The notes under the pieces are model-generated. The model did no database searches. It saw only the letters and a list, made by a program, of their open reading frames with translations, and was not told where the DNA came from. From Gammaproteobacteria bacterium (GTDB lineage Bacteria > Pseudomonadota > Gammaproteobacteria > Legionellales > Legionellaceae): a stretch of 52,782 bases of DNA. This document shows, one piece after another, positions 11,203 to 21,578 of the stretch. The position numbers and the translations under genes are program-made. The stretch's first letter is position 1. The number at the start of each line of letters is the position of its first letter. The stretch is taken from NCBI GenBank assembly GCA_024742995.1, contig JANSXK010000012.1:1-52782 (forward strand). The letters run 5' to 3'.

Positions 11203-13543
11203 AATTGAAATTGATGGCAAAAATTTTGACGTAGAAAATGGGAAAATGATCATTGAGGTCGCCGATGAGGCGGGCATTCATATTCCTCGTTTTTGTTATC
11301 ATAAAAAATTGTCGGTGGCTGCCAATTGCAGAATGTGTTTGGTGGAAGTAGAAGGTGGTCGCAAGACGGTGCCTGCGTGCGCAACACCGATCAATGATGG
11401 TATGAAAGTATTTACCAAATCACCAGCGGCCTTACGATCTCAAGAAGCGGTGATGGAATTTTTGTTGATCAACCACCCCTTGGATTGTCCTATTTGCGAT
11501 CAGGGCGGGGAATGTGAATTACAAGACGTGTCCATGGGTTTTGGGCGCGATGCTTCGAATTATTCAGAAAGCAAACGTGCCGTGGCTGATGACGATTTGG
11601 GTTCATTGATTGCGACAGAAATGACGCGTTGTATTCAATGTACACGTTGTGTCAGATTCGGTGAAGAAGTTGCGGGTTTACCGGAGTTGGGTGGGATTGG
11701 ACGCGGTGAGCACATGCAAATCAGCACTTATGTGCAACACAGTATGACGTCGGAAGTGTCGGGCAATATCATTGATTTGTGTCCAGTGGGTGCGTTGACG
11801 TCGAAGCCTTATCGATTTACAGCACGTGCTTGGGAAATGACTCAAACACCTAGTATTGCACCACATGATTGCCTGGGATCGCATCTTTATTATCACACTC
11901 GCCGTAATCATTTGATGCGCGTGGCACCCAATGAACAAAATGAGATCAACGAAACCTGGTTGTCAGATCGTGATCGTTTTTCTTATCTTGGATTGCAACA
12001 TCCTGCACGTGCATCCGCACCACGAATCAAGCGCGATGGTGTTTGGGAAACAGTGGATTGGCAAACCGCATTGACTTTTGCAGCAAGCGGTATTCAGAAA
12101 ATCATCGAACAACACGGACCTGGGCAGTTTGCAGCGTTTGCTTCAGCCTCTTCTACCTTAGAAGAATTATATTTGTTGCAAAAAGCCATGCGTGATCAAG
12201 GTGTGACAAATTTAGATTACCGTTTGCAACAGGTAGATTTTCGTGATCAAACACACCAGGCAGTGATGCCTGCGAATACGCTGCCGTATGCTGAGTTGGA
12301 AAAGCAATCACAAATTTTTATCGTGGGTTGTAATGTCGATCGAGAAGTGCCGCTGGCTGGACTCAAATTACGCAAGGCCTTTTTAAATGGTGCGCAGATT
12401 GGTGCGCTCAATGTGGTCGATTACGAGTATCGCTTTGATCTTGCAGAAAAGATTGTCGTATCTCCTCAGGATTTGGCAACAGAATTAGCATTGATTTTGG
12501 TGTCACTAGCGAAGAAAAAATCTGACCTTCTGAAAAATGAACAACGTTTGACTGCGGGTTTGAAGCCCAATAAGAAGAGCAAATGGATTGCCCAGCAATT
12601 GTCGCTGCCTAACGCTGTTTTGGTGACAGGCGCTATTTGTGATAATCATCCAGAGGCTGGATTGTTACGCACTTTAATTGCGGCCATTAGTAAATACAGT
12701 GGTGCCAAACTGATTCATTTTACTACGGGCGCTAATGCCTCAGGTGCTGCATTGGCAGGGATGTTGCCGCATCGTGCAGTAGCGGGCAAGGAGATAGACG
12801 AGCCTGGTTTGGATGTTCAAACAGCATTGAATGAAAAACTGAAAGGCTATTTGTTAATGGCAGTAGAACCTGACTTTGATTTTGCTAATCCGTTTGCGGC
12901 ACGGCAAGCCATGTTGGCAGCCGATCATGTGGTGGTGTTATCTGCTTTTGATTCAGAAGGGCTCGAAGATTATGCCGATGTGATTCTACCCATCGCACCT
13001 TATGCAGAAACATCCGGAACGTATGTTAATATGGATGGGACCTGGCAGTCTGTGACTGGTGCTGTGGCACCGCATGGTGAAGCACGACCGGCATGGAAAG
13101 TGTTACGAGTATTGGCCAATACTTTACATTGCGATGGGTTTGACTATGTCTCCAGTCAAGATGTGTTGGCAGAAGTGCAACGCCATCATGCGATGCTACA
13201 TGAACCAAGATCAAAAACGTATTATCCGAAATCTATGCCAACGTCTGAATCAGGTCTGATGCGTGTGGGTGAATGGCCATTGTATCGTAATGACATGATT
13301 GTACGGCATGCTGATGCATTACAAGTTTGTGGTGCTGCAGAAGCGGCTGAGATACGCGTTCATTCTGCGACTGCGGATAGATTGAAGTTGGGTGAGAAGG
13401 CGACTGTTTCTCAAGGAGATATTGAAGTAACATTACCATTGATTCGAGATGATCGGATTGTAAAAAATACTGTTTGGGTCGCGAATGCGATGGCGGAAAC
13501 GGTGGATTTGGGTCACGCTTTTGGTGCCATAACGATTAAATAG
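11195..13543 (+). CDS. nuoG: NADH-quinone oxidoreductase subunit G
   Basis: NuoG is the largest peripheral subunit. It has an N-terminal ferredoxin region followed by a molybdopterin-oxidoreductase-like domain without a known active cofactor. In the 782 residues I see the [2Fe-2S] ligands in RFCYH, NCRMC and PACATP; the N5 site [14 protein letters not shown]; and the N4 site CIQCTRC with DLCPVGAL. The start at 11195 has AAGAAGG 6 bases upstream and overlaps nuoF by 8 bases. Length is close to Legionella NuoG. The C-terminal third is the most variable part, as usual. Confidence 0.96.
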   Translation: MAKIEIDGKNFDVENGKMIIEVADEAGIHIPRFCYHKKLSVAANCRMCLVEVEGGRKTVPACATPINDGMKVFTKSPAALRSQEAVMEFLLINHPLDCPICDQGGECELQDVSMGFGRDASNYSESKRAVADDDLGSLIATEMTRCIQCTRCVRFGEEVAGLPELGGIGRGEHMQISTYVQHSMTSEVSGNIIDLCPVGALTSKPYRFTARAWEMTQTPSIAPHDCLGSHLYYHTRRNHLMRVAPNEQNEINETWLSDRDRFSYLGLQHPARASAPRIKRDGVWETVDWQTALTFAASGIQKIIEQHGPGQFAAFASASSTLEELYLLQKAMRDQGVTNLDYRLQQVDFRDQTHQAVMPANTLPYAELEKQSQIFIVGCNVDREVPLAGLKLRKAFLNGAQIGALNVVDYEYRFDLAEKIVVSPQDLATELALILVSLAKKKSDLLKNEQRLTAGLKPNKKSKWIAQQLSLPNAVLVTGAICDNHPEAGLLRTLIAAISKYSGAKLIHFTTGANASGAALAGMLPHRAVAGKEIDEPGLDVQTALNEKLKGYLLMAVEPDFDFANPFAARQAMLAADHVVVLSAFDSEGLEDYADVILPIAPYAETSGTYVNMDGTWQSVTGAVAPHGEARPAWKVLRVLANTLHCDGFDYVSSQDVLAEVQRHHAMLHEPRSKTYYPKSMPTSESGLMRVGEWPLYRNDMIVRHADALQVCGAAEAAEIRVHSATADRLKLGEKATVSQGDIEVTLPLIRDDRIVKNTVWVANAMAETVDLGHAFGAITIK

Positions 13544-13551
13544 GTTTTCAT

Positions 13552-14574
13552 ATGCTACATGATATCAGTGTATTACTTTGGATTGTGATTAAAATTTTGG
13601 TTATTGTATTGCCATTATTGATTGTAGTGGCATATTTAACGTTTGCTGAGCGCAAAGTGATTGGCTATATGCAATGCCGAATTGGTCCGAATCGCGTGGG
13701 GTTTCGCGGGCTTCTGCAGCCGTTTGCGGATTTGATTAAAATGATCCGTAAAGAAATTATTGTTCCGACACTATCCAATCCGTATTTGTTTCGTGTGGCG
13801 CCAATTTTTGCTTTGGTGCCGGCACTGGCAGGTTGGGCGGTGATTCCCTTTGATCAGGGCCTGGTTTTGGCAAATATTAACGCCGGTATATTGTTTTTGT
13901 TTGCGATCAGTTCTTTGTCGGTTTATGCCTTGTTGGTTGCCGGATGGGCGTCAAATTCTAAGTATGCAATGTTTGGAGCGCTGCGTGCTGCGGCACAAAC
14001 TATTTCTTATGAAATTGCGATGGGATTTTCGCTTGTAGGAGTGTTACTGGCTGCGGGCAGCATGAACCTGAGTGAGATTGTATTGTCGCAATCTGGTGGT
14101 CCATTGCATTGGTGGTTTATCCCATTACTGCCGTTGTTCATTGTTTTTTGGGTTTCTGGTGTGGCAGAAACCAATCGCGCACCTTTTGATTTGGCGGAAG
14201 GTGAATCAGAAATTGTTGCAGGTTTCCACGTCGAGTATTCTGCGATTGGGTTTGGCCTGTTGTTTTTAGCTGAGTATGCCAGCATGGTATTGATTTCTGT
14301 CATGTTGTCGTTATTTTTTCTGGGTGGCTGGTTGTCTCCTTTTGAAGGAATACCGTTTCTGAATGATTTGTTTTTCTTTGTTCCAGGGCCTGTTTGGTTG
14401 TTAGCCAAAGCTTCATTTTTCTTATTCGTCTATATATGGATTCGGGCAACTTTTCCTCGTTATCGCTATGATCAGTTGATGCGTTTGGGTTGGAAAGTGT
14501 TGATTCCTTTGACGATTGTTTGGGTGATTGTAACGGCAGCAATGGTGTTGTTGCATGTGAAACCCTGGTTTTAA
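13552..14574 (+). CDS. nuoH: NADH-quinone oxidoreductase subunit H
   Basis: NuoH anchors the peripheral arm and lines the quinone channel. The 340-residue protein has about eight membrane helices. The conserved loops are [19 protein letters not shown] (near 40-58) and [19 protein letters not shown] (near 205-223), whose charged residues take part in quinone/proton coupling. It starts 8 bases after nuoG and ends 12 before nuoI. Nothing unusual is seen. Confidence 0.97.
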   Translation: MLHDISVLLWIVIKILVIVLPLLIVVAYLTFAERKVIGYMQCRIGPNRVGFRGLLQPFADLIKMIRKEIIVPTLSNPYLFRVAPIFALVPALAGWAVIPFDQGLVLANINAGILFLFAISSLSVYALLVAGWASNSKYAMFGALRAAAQTISYEIAMGFSLVGVLLAAGSMNLSEIVLSQSGGPLHWWFIPLLPLFIVFWVSGVAETNRAPFDLAEGESEIVAGFHVEYSAIGFGLLFLAEYASMVLISVMLSLFFLGGWLSPFEGIPFLNDLFFFVPGPVWLLAKASFFLFVYIWIRATFPRYRYDQLMRLGWKVLIPLTIVWVIVTAAMVLLHVKPWF

Positions 14575-14586
14575 GGTGAGCATTGA

Positions 14587-15087
14587 ATGAATAAATTATC
14601 TCGCTATATCAAACATTATGTCCGGACGTATTTGTTGGTGGATTTGTTCCGTGGTTTGATGGTGACCGGACGGTATTTTTTTAAGAAAAAAATCACCGTA
14701 CAATTTCCTGAAGAACAAACGCCGACTTCTGCACGGTTCCGGGGCATGTTGGCTTTGCGTCGTTACCCGAATGGTGAAGAGCGTTGTATTGCTTGTAAAC
14801 TGTGTGAAGCCGTATGCCCAGCTTTGGCCATTACCATTGAGTCAGAACCACGGGAAGATGGTTCGAGACGTACGACTCGATATGATATTGATGCGTTTAA
14901 ATGTATTTCTTGCGGGTTGTGCGAAGAATCTTGTCCAGTGGACTCTATTGTATTGACCCCAATTCATCATGTGCATATGAGTGAACGTGGTCAAAATATT
15001 TTGACCAAAGAAAAATTATTGGCAGTGGGGGATCTGATGGAAACCCAATTGGCAGCAGATCGCGCTGAAGACGCGCCATATCGTTGA
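14587..15087 (+). CDS. nuoI: NADH-quinone oxidoreductase subunit I
   Basis: NuoI carries the two [4Fe-4S] clusters N6a and N6b that pass electrons to NuoB. The 166 residues contain two ferredoxin motifs: C67-x2-C70-x2-C73-x3-C77 ([12 protein letters not shown]) and C106-x2-C109-x2-C112-x3-C116 ([12 protein letters not shown]). The N-terminal amphipathic part, rich in aromatic and basic residues, docks on the membrane. The order nuoH-I-J is standard. Confidence 0.97.
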   Translation: MNKLSRYIKHYVRTYLLVDLFRGLMVTGRYFFKKKITVQFPEEQTPTSARFRGMLALRRYPNGEERCIACKLCEAVCPALAITIESEPREDGSRRTTRYDIDAFKCISCGLCEESCPVDSIVLTPIHHVHMSERGQNILTKEKLLAVGDLMETQLAADRAEDAPYR

Positions 15088-15097
15088 GGATATCCTT

Positions 15098-15709
15098 ATG
15101 ATGTCGATGACAGTACAACAGTTTATTTTTTATGTCTTTTCCGGACTGACAGTGTTTGGGGCATTGATGATTGTAACTCAGTCAAATCCTGTGCGTAGTG
15201 TGTTATTTTTAGTTTTTTCTTTTTTGTGCAGTGCCGTTGTATGGTTATTGGTGCAATCCGAATTTTTAGCATTGATTTTAGTGTTAGTGTATGTGGGTGC
15301 TGTCATGACATTATTTTTGTTTGTGGTGATGATGCTCAATATTGATGTGGAAGTTATGAAAACACGGGTGTTGCGTTTTTTGCCTTTGGGCCTGATGTTG
15401 GCGGCAGGTTTAGTCGGATTGTTGTTCATGGCCGTTCCGGCAGGGACCTTTGGTGATCCAGCCACCCCTGTTGCTCATAGCACTTATTCTAATACGCAAG
15501 CGATTGGGATGGTATTGTATACCCATCATATGTTGGCTTTTGAAATTGCTGCGGTGATTTTATTGGTAGCGATTGTTGCTGCGATTACCTTGGCGCATCG
15601 TAGCGTGTCACCGCGTTCTAAGCGTCAAAGTATTGTGGACCAAATTATGGTACAGAGCGCAGATCGTCTCACCATGGTGAACATGCGTAAAGAGACTTCT
15701 AAGGAATAA
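15098..15709 (+). CDS. nuoJ: NADH-quinone oxidoreductase subunit J
   Basis: NuoJ is a five-helix membrane subunit. The 203 residues include the conserved helix-3 stretch [20 protein letters not shown], which contains the pi-bulge and coupling residues of the ND6 family. TGAGGA lies 7 bases before the ATG at 15098; a second ATG at 15101 is possible. A polar tail of about 40 residues follows the last helix. Confidence 0.96.
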   Translation: MMSMTVQQFIFYVFSGLTVFGALMIVTQSNPVRSVLFLVFSFLCSAVVWLLVQSEFLALILVLVYVGAVMTLFLFVVMMLNIDVEVMKTRVLRFLPLGLMLAAGLVGLLFMAVPAGTFGDPATPVAHSTYSNTQAIGMVLYTHHMLAFEIAAVILLVAIVAAITLAHRSVSPRSKRQSIVDQIMVQSADRLTMVNMRKETSKE

Positions 15710-15714
15710 AAGAG

Positions 15715-16020
15715 ATGATACCTTTATCAAATTATTTGACGTTATCTGCCATTTTATTTGGCTTGGGTTTGTTTGGCATTGTGGTTCATCGTCGCAATGT
15801 GATTTTATTGATGGTTTGCATTGAATTATTGTTGTTGGCAGTCAATACCAATTTAATTGCATTTTCACATCAATTTGGCGATGTGGCTGGTGAAGTGTTT
15901 GTCTTTTTTATTTTAACGGTTGCGGCAGCAGAAGCCGCCATTGGCTTGGCCATCGTGTTGTTGCTGTATCGCAATCGTGGTGACATTAATGTGTCGATGA
16001 TGAATCATTTAAAAGGGTAA
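15715..16020 (+). CDS. nuoK: NADH-quinone oxidoreductase subunit K
   Basis: NuoK is the three-helix ND4L homologue of the proton-pumping arm. The 101 residues include the two conserved membrane glutamates: one in [10 protein letters not shown] and one in [12 protein letters not shown]. It starts 5 bases after nuoJ and ends 4 bases before the nuoL start. Confidence 0.97.
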   Translation: MIPLSNYLTLSAILFGLGLFGIVVHRRNVILLMVCIELLLLAVNTNLIAFSHQFGDVAGEVFVFFILTVAAAEAAIGLAIVLLLYRNRGDINVSMMNHLKG

Positions 16021-16024
16021 GAAT

Positions 16025-17995
16025 GTGAGTATATTGACATCTTGTTTACTGATTGTTTTAGCCCCACTGGTGGGATCGGTGGTGGCGGGTTTATTGCGCA
16101 AACAAATTGGTCGAGTGGGCGCACATTCGGTGACGATTTTAGGCGTGGGCATTTCTTTGGTGTTGTCTGTCATGGTAGCAATTGCTATTTTAACCAAACA
16201 AGAAGCAGTGTTGAATGTCAATCTTTATACCTGGGCGACGGGTGGTGATGTCTTTCCTTATGCGTTTCATATTGGGTTTTTGATTGATTCATTAACCGCT
16301 GTCATGATGGTGATTGTGACGTTTGTTTCCTTTTTGGTACACATCTATAGTATTGGTTATATGTCTGATGATGACGGTTACCAGCGCTTCTTTTCTTACA
16401 TCTCGTTGTTCACCTTTATGATGCTGATGTTGGTCACAGCCAATAATTTCCTACAATTGTTTTTTGGCTGGGAAGGGGTTGGCTTGGTTTCTTATTTGCT
16501 GATTGGGTTTTGGTATCACAAAGAATCTGCAATTCAAGGTAGTTTGAAAGCATTTCTGGTCAATCGTGTCGGAGATTTTGGGTTTCTCTTAGGTATTGGT
16601 TTGGTCTTAGCGACAGCCGGGAGTTTGGATTATCAAACGGTATTCCATGCTGCGGATCAAATGGCCAATCAACAAATCACTATATTTTCTGGCCATGCTT
16701 GGTCTGTTGTGACTGTCACTTGTCTTTTATTATTTGTGGGCGCGATGGGTAAATCAGCACAAGTGCCTTTGCATGTGTGGTTGCCTGAGTCGATGGAAGG
16801 TCCCACACCTATTTCTGCTTTGATCCACGCAGCAACCATGGTGACTGCAGGGGTCTTTATGGTGGCACGTATTTCACCTTTGATGGAATTATCAGATACT
16901 GCGTTGACCGTGATTTTAGTGATTGGTGGCACAGGAGCGTTGTTTACCGGTATTTTGGCGTTGGTGATGAGTGATGTGAAACGTGTGGTGGCGTATTCTA
17001 CGTTGTCGCAATTGGGCTACATGATGGTGGCTATGGGTGCGTCTGCCTATTCTGCTGGGATATTTCATTTGCTCACGCATGCTTGTTTTAAAGCGTTGCT
17101 GTTTTTAGGCGCTGGGTCAGTCATCATCGGCATGCATCACGAACAAGATATGCGAAAAATGGGTGGGTTATGGCGTAAAATGCCAGTCACTTACGTGACC
17201 TTTGTCATTGGTAGTTTGGCCTTGTGCGCTGTGCCTCCTTTTGCCGGTTTTTTCTCGAAGGATACCATCATCGAAGCCGCGGGACTGTCGACTTTGCCAG
17301 GTGCTTCTTATGCCTATTGGTGTGTTTTATTGGGTGCGTTGGTTACCGCACTTTATACGTTCCGAGCATTGTTTTTGGTGTTCCATGGCCAGCCGCGTAT
17401 GGACAAAAAAACTTGGTCACATGTGCATGAGTCTCCTTGGGTGGTTTGGTTGCCGCTTGTTTTGTTGGCTATTCCTTCGATTTTCTTAGGTTATGTTTTA
17501 TACCGGCCTATGTTATTTGCTGATCCTGCTTTGCTATCCAATGCAATTAAAGTTTTACCTGCGCACAATGTGTTAGGGGTATTGGCTCAAGAGGTTAATA
17601 CGCCGTTTGTGGCGCTTCAGCACGCGGTGTTTTCACCGGTGTTTTGGTTGACTTTATTGGGGATTGTGTTGACTTGGGTGTTTTATATTTTGTATCCGTC
17701 AGTGCCAGATGTGATTGTGCAGCGTTGCAAGTGGATATATAGCATCTTGATCAATAAATATGGATTTGATTGGTTTAATGAGCATGTACTGATGAACGGC
17801 GCCAAAAGCTTAGGCCGCATGTTTTATCGAGTTGGTGATCAGACCATGATTGACGGTGCCGTCGTGAATGGGACTGGGCGTTTGGTACGCTGGTTTGCTG
17901 GGCGGTCACGTACCATGCAAGATGGTTATTTGTATCATTATGTGTTTGCCATGATTCTAGGCGTGTTTGGATTTTTAATGTGGTTTTTGATGTAA
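16025..17995 (+). CDS. nuoL: NADH-quinone oxidoreductase subunit L
   Basis: NuoL is the distal antiporter-like proton-pumping subunit, with a long lateral helix running along the membrane arm. The 656 residues show the N-terminal ND5 domain, the core segments FFGWEGVGLVSYLLIG and MEGPTPISALIHAATMV, and the C-terminal lateral helix region. It starts with GTG (16025), placed by AAGGG 8 bases upstream; no in-frame ATG is nearby. A 75-base gap with a small hairpin separates it from nuoM, the widest gap in the operon. Confidence 0.96.
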   Translation: MSILTSCLLIVLAPLVGSVVAGLLRKQIGRVGAHSVTILGVGISLVLSVMVAIAILTKQEAVLNVNLYTWATGGDVFPYAFHIGFLIDSLTAVMMVIVTFVSFLVHIYSIGYMSDDDGYQRFFSYISLFTFMMLMLVTANNFLQLFFGWEGVGLVSYLLIGFWYHKESAIQGSLKAFLVNRVGDFGFLLGIGLVLATAGSLDYQTVFHAADQMANQQITIFSGHAWSVVTVTCLLLFVGAMGKSAQVPLHVWLPESMEGPTPISALIHAATMVTAGVFMVARISPLMELSDTALTVILVIGGTGALFTGILALVMSDVKRVVAYSTLSQLGYMMVAMGASAYSAGIFHLLTHACFKALLFLGAGSVIIGMHHEQDMRKMGGLWRKMPVTYVTFVIGSLALCAVPPFAGFFSKDTIIEAAGLSTLPGASYAYWCVLLGALVTALYTFRALFLVFHGQPRMDKKTWSHVHESPWVVWLPLVLLAIPSIFLGYVLYRPMLFADPALLSNAIKVLPAHNVLGVLAQEVNTPFVALQHAVFSPVFWLTLLGIVLTWVFYILYPSVPDVIVQRCKWIYSILINKYGFDWFNEHVLMNGAKSLGRMFYRVGDQTMIDGAVVNGTGRLVRWFAGRSRTMQDGYLYHYVFAMILGVFGFLMWFLM

Positions 17996-18023
17996 GTGGG
18001 TCTCGGCTTTTCTTAAGAAGAGT

Positions 18024-18039
18024 AACCACCTGAGTGGTT
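18024..18039 (+). other. small hairpin in the nuoL-nuoM gap
   Basis: AACCAC-CTGA-GTGGTT forms a perfect 6-bp stem with a 4-base loop. It is not followed by a T run, so it is unlikely to terminate. It could mark an RNA-processing site or simply be chance. It lies in the only sizeable gap of the operon. Confidence 0.4.
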
Positions 18040-18070
18040 GTAGGATGATTGTAAAATAAAGGTGATTCTG

Positions 18071-19576
18071 ATGCAGCATGTGCTGACTTATTTGATTTGG
18101 ATACCCATTCTTAGTGGTATCGTTGTGTTTATGCTAGGCGATAAATGTCATCCGCGTATACCACGTTTGTTGACTTTGGCGACGGTGATCGTTACGGGTT
18201 GTATGTGTGTGCCATTGCTACGTGATTTTGATGCCAGCGCCTATGCGATGCAATTTACAGAAGATAAAGTGTGGTTGCCTGCGTTGGGTCTACGTTACAG
18301 CTTGGGTGTAGACGGCTTATCCTTACTGTTGATTGCACTGAGTGTCTTTACTAACCTTGTGGTGGTTTTGGCCACTTGGTCGAGTATCCAAAAACACGTG
18401 GGGCAATATTTCTCAGCATTTTTAATCATGCAAGGATTGTTGGTTGGCGTGTTCGCAGCAAGAGACGCGATTTTGTTTTATGTATTTTGGGAAGCAACTC
18501 TGATTCCAATGTATTTGATCATCGGGATTTGGGGATCAGATAATCGTGTTTACGCGGCAATTAAATTTTTCCTGTACACCTTCTTAGGATCAGTGCTGAT
18601 GTTAGCAGCCTTCCTGTATTTGGGTTATGGGACAGGCAACTTTCAAATCGAAACGTTTTATGCCGTCAAATTAAATATGACGGCACAAACGTTGATTTTC
18701 ATCGCATTCTTTTTGGGATTTGCGATCAAGATTCCAATGTTTCCAGTACATACTTGGTTGCCGGATGCGCATACTGAGGCACCTGCTGGTGGTTCTGTGG
18801 TGTTGGCAGCGATTTTGCTGAAATTAGGTGCGTATGGATTTATTCGGTTTGCGTTACCGATTGTGCCGGATGCATGTCACCATTACGCCAATGTCATGAT
18901 TGCCTTATCTTTGATTGCGGTCGTATATGTAGGATTGGTTGCGGTGATTCAACAAGATATGAAACGATTGATTGCTTATTCTTCGATTTCACACATGGGG
19001 TTTGTGACGTTGGGTTGCTTTGCGATGTACGCTGTTGCTGATCACGCGGATATCAGATCTGCGGGGTTGATGATGGAAGGCGCGATTGTTGTCATGATAT
19101 CGCATGCCTTCATTTCTAGTGGGATGTTTGCTGGCGTAGGGTATATCTACGATCGCATGCATACGCGGGACATTCGTGATTTTGGTGGCATTGTGAATAG
19201 CATGCCTGTGTTTGCAAGTTTCTTGATGTTGTTTGCAATGGCCAATGCGGGATTGCCAGGTACTTCAGGTTTTATTGGTGAATTCATGGTGATTCTTGGC
19301 AGTATCAAAGCCGGGTTTTGGATTGCTTTTTGGGCAGCGACCACTTTAATCGTTGGTGCAGCCTACACATTATGGATGTATAAGCGTGTGATTTTTGGTG
19401 TCGTGACGAATCCCAAAGTTGAAACATTAACAGATTTATCATTCTCCGAAGTGAGCGCTTATATTCTGCTCGCAGCGATGGTGATTGCGATGGGCGTCTA
19501 TCCGAAACCATGGTTAACTTATGTGCATCAAACCGTAAGTCATACATTAGAATTGGCTGCTAAATCAAAAGGTTAA
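18071..19576 (+). CDS. nuoM: NADH-quinone oxidoreductase subunit M
   Basis: NuoM is an ND4-type proton-pumping subunit with 14 predicted helices. The 501 residues include FYVFWEATLIPMYLIIGIWG, carrying the essential glutamate of helix 5, and the segment PMFPVHTWLPDAHTEAP with the helix-8 histidine and proline. ATG 18071 has AAAGG 8 bases upstream. A GTG at 18062 overlaps that site and is unlikely. Confidence 0.96.
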   Translation: MQHVLTYLIWIPILSGIVVFMLGDKCHPRIPRLLTLATVIVTGCMCVPLLRDFDASAYAMQFTEDKVWLPALGLRYSLGVDGLSLLLIALSVFTNLVVVLATWSSIQKHVGQYFSAFLIMQGLLVGVFAARDAILFYVFWEATLIPMYLIIGIWGSDNRVYAAIKFFLYTFLGSVLMLAAFLYLGYGTGNFQIETFYAVKLNMTAQTLIFIAFFLGFAIKIPMFPVHTWLPDAHTEAPAGGSVVLAAILLKLGAYGFIRFALPIVPDACHHYANVMIALSLIAVVYVGLVAVIQQDMKRLIAYSSISHMGFVTLGCFAMYAVADHADIRSAGLMMEGAIVVMISHAFISSGMFAGVGYIYDRMHTRDIRDFGGIVNSMPVFASFLMLFAMANAGLPGTSGFIGEFMVILGSIKAGFWIAFWAATTLIVGAAYTLWMYKRVIFGVVTNPKVETLTDLSFSEVSAYILLAAMVIAMGVYPKPWLTYVHQTVSHTLELAAKSKG

Positions 19577-19582
19577 ACTGTT

Positions 19583-21022
19583 ATGATTGGAATAAGTACT
19601 TCTCTGTTACCCGCATTGCCAGAAATCATTCTTTTGGTAACAGCTTGTGTGGCGTTGTTGGCGGATTTGTTTTTGCAGCGGCGTTTTAAATCCGTGTCGT
19701 TGTGTTGTGCTGCGGTAGGATTAAGTTTGGCTGCGTATGTTTCTTTTTTATTTATAGGGCAATACCCGGAAGTGGGTTTTCATGGTCTATTTATCTCAGA
19801 TGATCTGGGACATCTTATGAAGCTGTTTATCTATTTGACGGTTTTCTTAAGCTTTATTTATTCGAAATCTTATTTGAATGAACACCAAGTATCTTCTGGG
19901 GATTATTATGTCTTGGGGTTGTTTTCGACATTGGGGATGATGGTTTTGGTATCAACGCATTCGTTGATCACCATGTATTTGGGAGTAGAACTGTTATCTT
20001 TACCATTGTACGCGATGACTGCGATGCGCAGAAGCCATGGCAATAGTTCTGAGGCGGCGATGAAGTACTTTGTGATTGGTTCGATTGCGTCGGCGATGTT
20101 GTTGTATGGTATGTCATTATTGTATGGTGCAACAGGCTCTTTAGATTTTGCTGAAATTGCCCATATTGTTGGGTCGCAACCACAGCCACATCAAGGGTTA
20201 TTATCTTTTGCGTTAGTATTTATTCTTGCCGGTGTTGGGTTCAAATTAGCTGCTGTGCCTTTTCATATGTGGGCACCAGATGTTTATGATGGTGCGCCTA
20301 CTTCAGTGACGTTATTTTTGAGTGCGGCACCTAAAATTGCGGCGATAGGCATGACCATACGAATTCTCAGTTTTGCTTTAGGTGATTTGAGCAGTGTTTG
20401 GCAACAGATGATCATGTTCATGGCGATTGCTTCAATTGTTTTGGGTAATGCGATCGCCATTGTGCAGAAAAATATTAAAAGAATGCTGGCGTATTCTACC
20501 ATTTCGCATATGGGTTATGCATTGCTGGGTATTTTGATTAACACGCCTGAAGGATATGCTTCTGCGTTATTTTACGTATTGGTTTATGCCCTGATGGCGG
20601 TTGCGGCATTCGGATTATTGGTGTTGTTGTCTCGCTCTGGTTTGGAAGTCGAAATGGTTCAAGATTTAAATGGATTAAACAAACGTAATCCGTGGCTGGC
20701 CTTTATGATGATGATCATTCTGTTTTCAATGGCCGGGGTGCCACCTACGGTTGGTTTCTTTTCCAAGCTATTGATCTTAAAAGCATTGGTCGATGTACAT
20801 ATGACTTGGCTTGCGGTTCTAGGATTGATCTTTGCTGTGGTTGGCGCGTATTACTATCTATATGTCATCAAGGCGATGTATTTTGACGAAGCGAAAGATA
20901 AGACACCCATTTCTTTGTCTCGCACAACGACGGCATTATTTTCTGCCAATGCGTTATCGTTGCTATATTTTGGTATTGTACCAGGTGTTTTGATTGCGAT
21001 GTGCATGAGTGTTTTTGCCTAA
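19583..21022 (+). CDS. nuoN: NADH-quinone oxidoreductase subunit N
   Basis: NuoN is the ND2-type antiporter-like subunit that ends the nuo operon. The 479 residues include [15 protein letters not shown] with the conserved helix-5 glutamate, [20 protein letters not shown], and the discontinuous-helix segment [16 protein letters not shown]. Length is close to E. coli NuoN (485). AAAAGG lies about 10 bases before the ATG. It is followed after 56 bases by tRNA-Pro. Confidence 0.97.
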   Translation: MIGISTSLLPALPEIILLVTACVALLADLFLQRRFKSVSLCCAAVGLSLAAYVSFLFIGQYPEVGFHGLFISDDLGHLMKLFIYLTVFLSFIYSKSYLNEHQVSSGDYYVLGLFSTLGMMVLVSTHSLITMYLGVELLSLPLYAMTAMRRSHGNSSEAAMKYFVIGSIASAMLLYGMSLLYGATGSLDFAEIAHIVGSQPQPHQGLLSFALVFILAGVGFKLAAVPFHMWAPDVYDGAPTSVTLFLSAAPKIAAIGMTIRILSFALGDLSSVWQQMIMFMAIASIVLGNAIAIVQKNIKRMLAYSTISHMGYALLGILINTPEGYASALFYVLVYALMAVAAFGLLVLLSRSGLEVEMVQDLNGLNKRNPWLAFMMMIILFSMAGVPPTVGFFSKLLILKALVDVHMTWLAVLGLIFAVVGAYYYLYVIKAMYFDEAKDKTPISLSRTTTALFSANALSLLYFGIVPGVLIAMCMSVFA

Positions 21023-21050
21023 GGTTCTCCATCTTCTCAGTAGACAATTT

Positions 21051-21063
21051 CCGCTGTTAGCGG
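21051..21063 (+). other. short hairpin between nuoN and tRNA-Pro
   Basis: CCGCT-GTT-AGCGG forms a perfect 5-bp stem 28 bases after the nuoN stop. No T tract follows. It may be a 3'-end stabiliser or processing signal of the nuo transcript. I see no proper rho-independent terminator for the operon. Confidence 0.35.
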
Positions 21064-21078
21064 TATTATCCACCTTCT

Positions 21079-21155
21079 CGGGGCGTAGCGCAGCCTGGTA
21101 GCGTACTAGCATGGGGTGCTAGTGGTCGAAGGTTCAAATCCTTCCGTCCCGACCA
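21079..21155 (+). tRNA. tRNA-Pro (anticodon GGG)
   Basis: This 77-base tRNA has acceptor CGGGGCG pairing with CGTCCCG. The anticodon stem CTAGC/GCTAG encloses loop ATGGGGT (anticodon GGG). The T-arm is GAAGG-TTCAAAT-CCTTC, and CCA is encoded. Immediately 3' of it begins a region of gene fragments including part of an island-type ATPase on the opposite strand, so its 3' end probably served as an integration site. Confidence 0.97.
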
Positions 21156-21320
21156 ATTTTTATAAGGGTTTATTGAAGTGGGCAGTGGTTGTTTTACCAG
21201 TCGCCCTAATAAAAACAACAATTGTGATTTACCACAGTGTTTTTTGGGTGCAGTGATCACTATTAGTGGTGCGACATGAATTGCATCGATAAACCAAGTC
21301 ATGGCTATCCATAGTACAGA
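21156..21320 (-). pseudogene. fragment of a DUF3631-like phage/island ATPase
   Basis: Read on the minus strand from about 21320 to 21171, the frame gives [19 protein letters not shown] and then [18 protein letters not shown]. By recollection this resembles the nucleotide-binding core of DUF3631/primase-helicase-type proteins of phages, plasmids and genomic islands (typically ITSPEKxCGKT with LLxxL). Only about 50 codons remain. Homology ends 15 bases from the tRNA-Pro CCA, and the frame then runs meaninglessly through the tRNA. It is therefore the internal remnant of a mobile-element gene, truncated at both ends. The family name is a by-eye call. Confidence 0.6.
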
Positions 21321-21391
21321 TGAAATATAGAATATATACGAGTTACTGTAGACATTGAGTGCTTTGTGCCAATGATTCTGGCATGGCTTTC

Positions 21392-21420
21392 ATGACAAAA
21401 ATATAGAAAACTGGTATAAT
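21392..21420 (+). promoter_or_regulatory. strong sigma70 promoter with extended -10
   Basis: ATGACA (21392-21397), a 17-base spacer and a perfect TATAAT (21415-21420) preceded by TGG (an extended -10 TGn motif). It is the best promoter-like sequence in the window. It faces the ORF starting at 21454, implying a leader of about 27 bases. Confidence 0.65.
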
Positions 21421-21453
21421 GTGTTTACGTTATTGAAAATAAAAACTCATTAT

Positions 21454-21561
21454 ATGCCATCTCATAAAGGAAGCGTGTCTAGTCATAAAAGAAGTGCTGC
21501 ACATATTACTGGCGAGCAGGGCGTGAGGAAACGCGTCAAACCGAGTAGAGCTGAAAAATAA
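21454..21561 (+). CDS. short basic peptide, probable 5' part of the next ORF
   Basis: Unrecognised. It encodes 35 residues starting MPSHKGSVSSHKRSAA, very basic, with a repeated SHKxS motif. It lies just downstream of a strong promoter, with no clear Shine-Dalgarno site. It ends GAA AAA TAA. A one-base slip back (or one extra A in the A5 run at 21554-21558) would continue directly through KIIDHLVS into the ORF at 21579, giving one protein of about 162 residues. I think the two pieces were or are one gene, split by an indel or a frameshift. Confidence 0.4.
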   Translation: MPSHKGSVSSHKRSAAHITGEQGVRKRVKPSRAEK

Positions 21562-21578
21562 TTGACCACTTAGTCAGT

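Noticed and set aside
21066..21155. Minus-strand extension of the DUF3631-like fragment through tRNA-Pro (reads [15 protein letters not shown])
   Set aside because: Antisense translation of tRNA-Pro, a common annotation artefact; homology to the ATPase stops before the tRNA.
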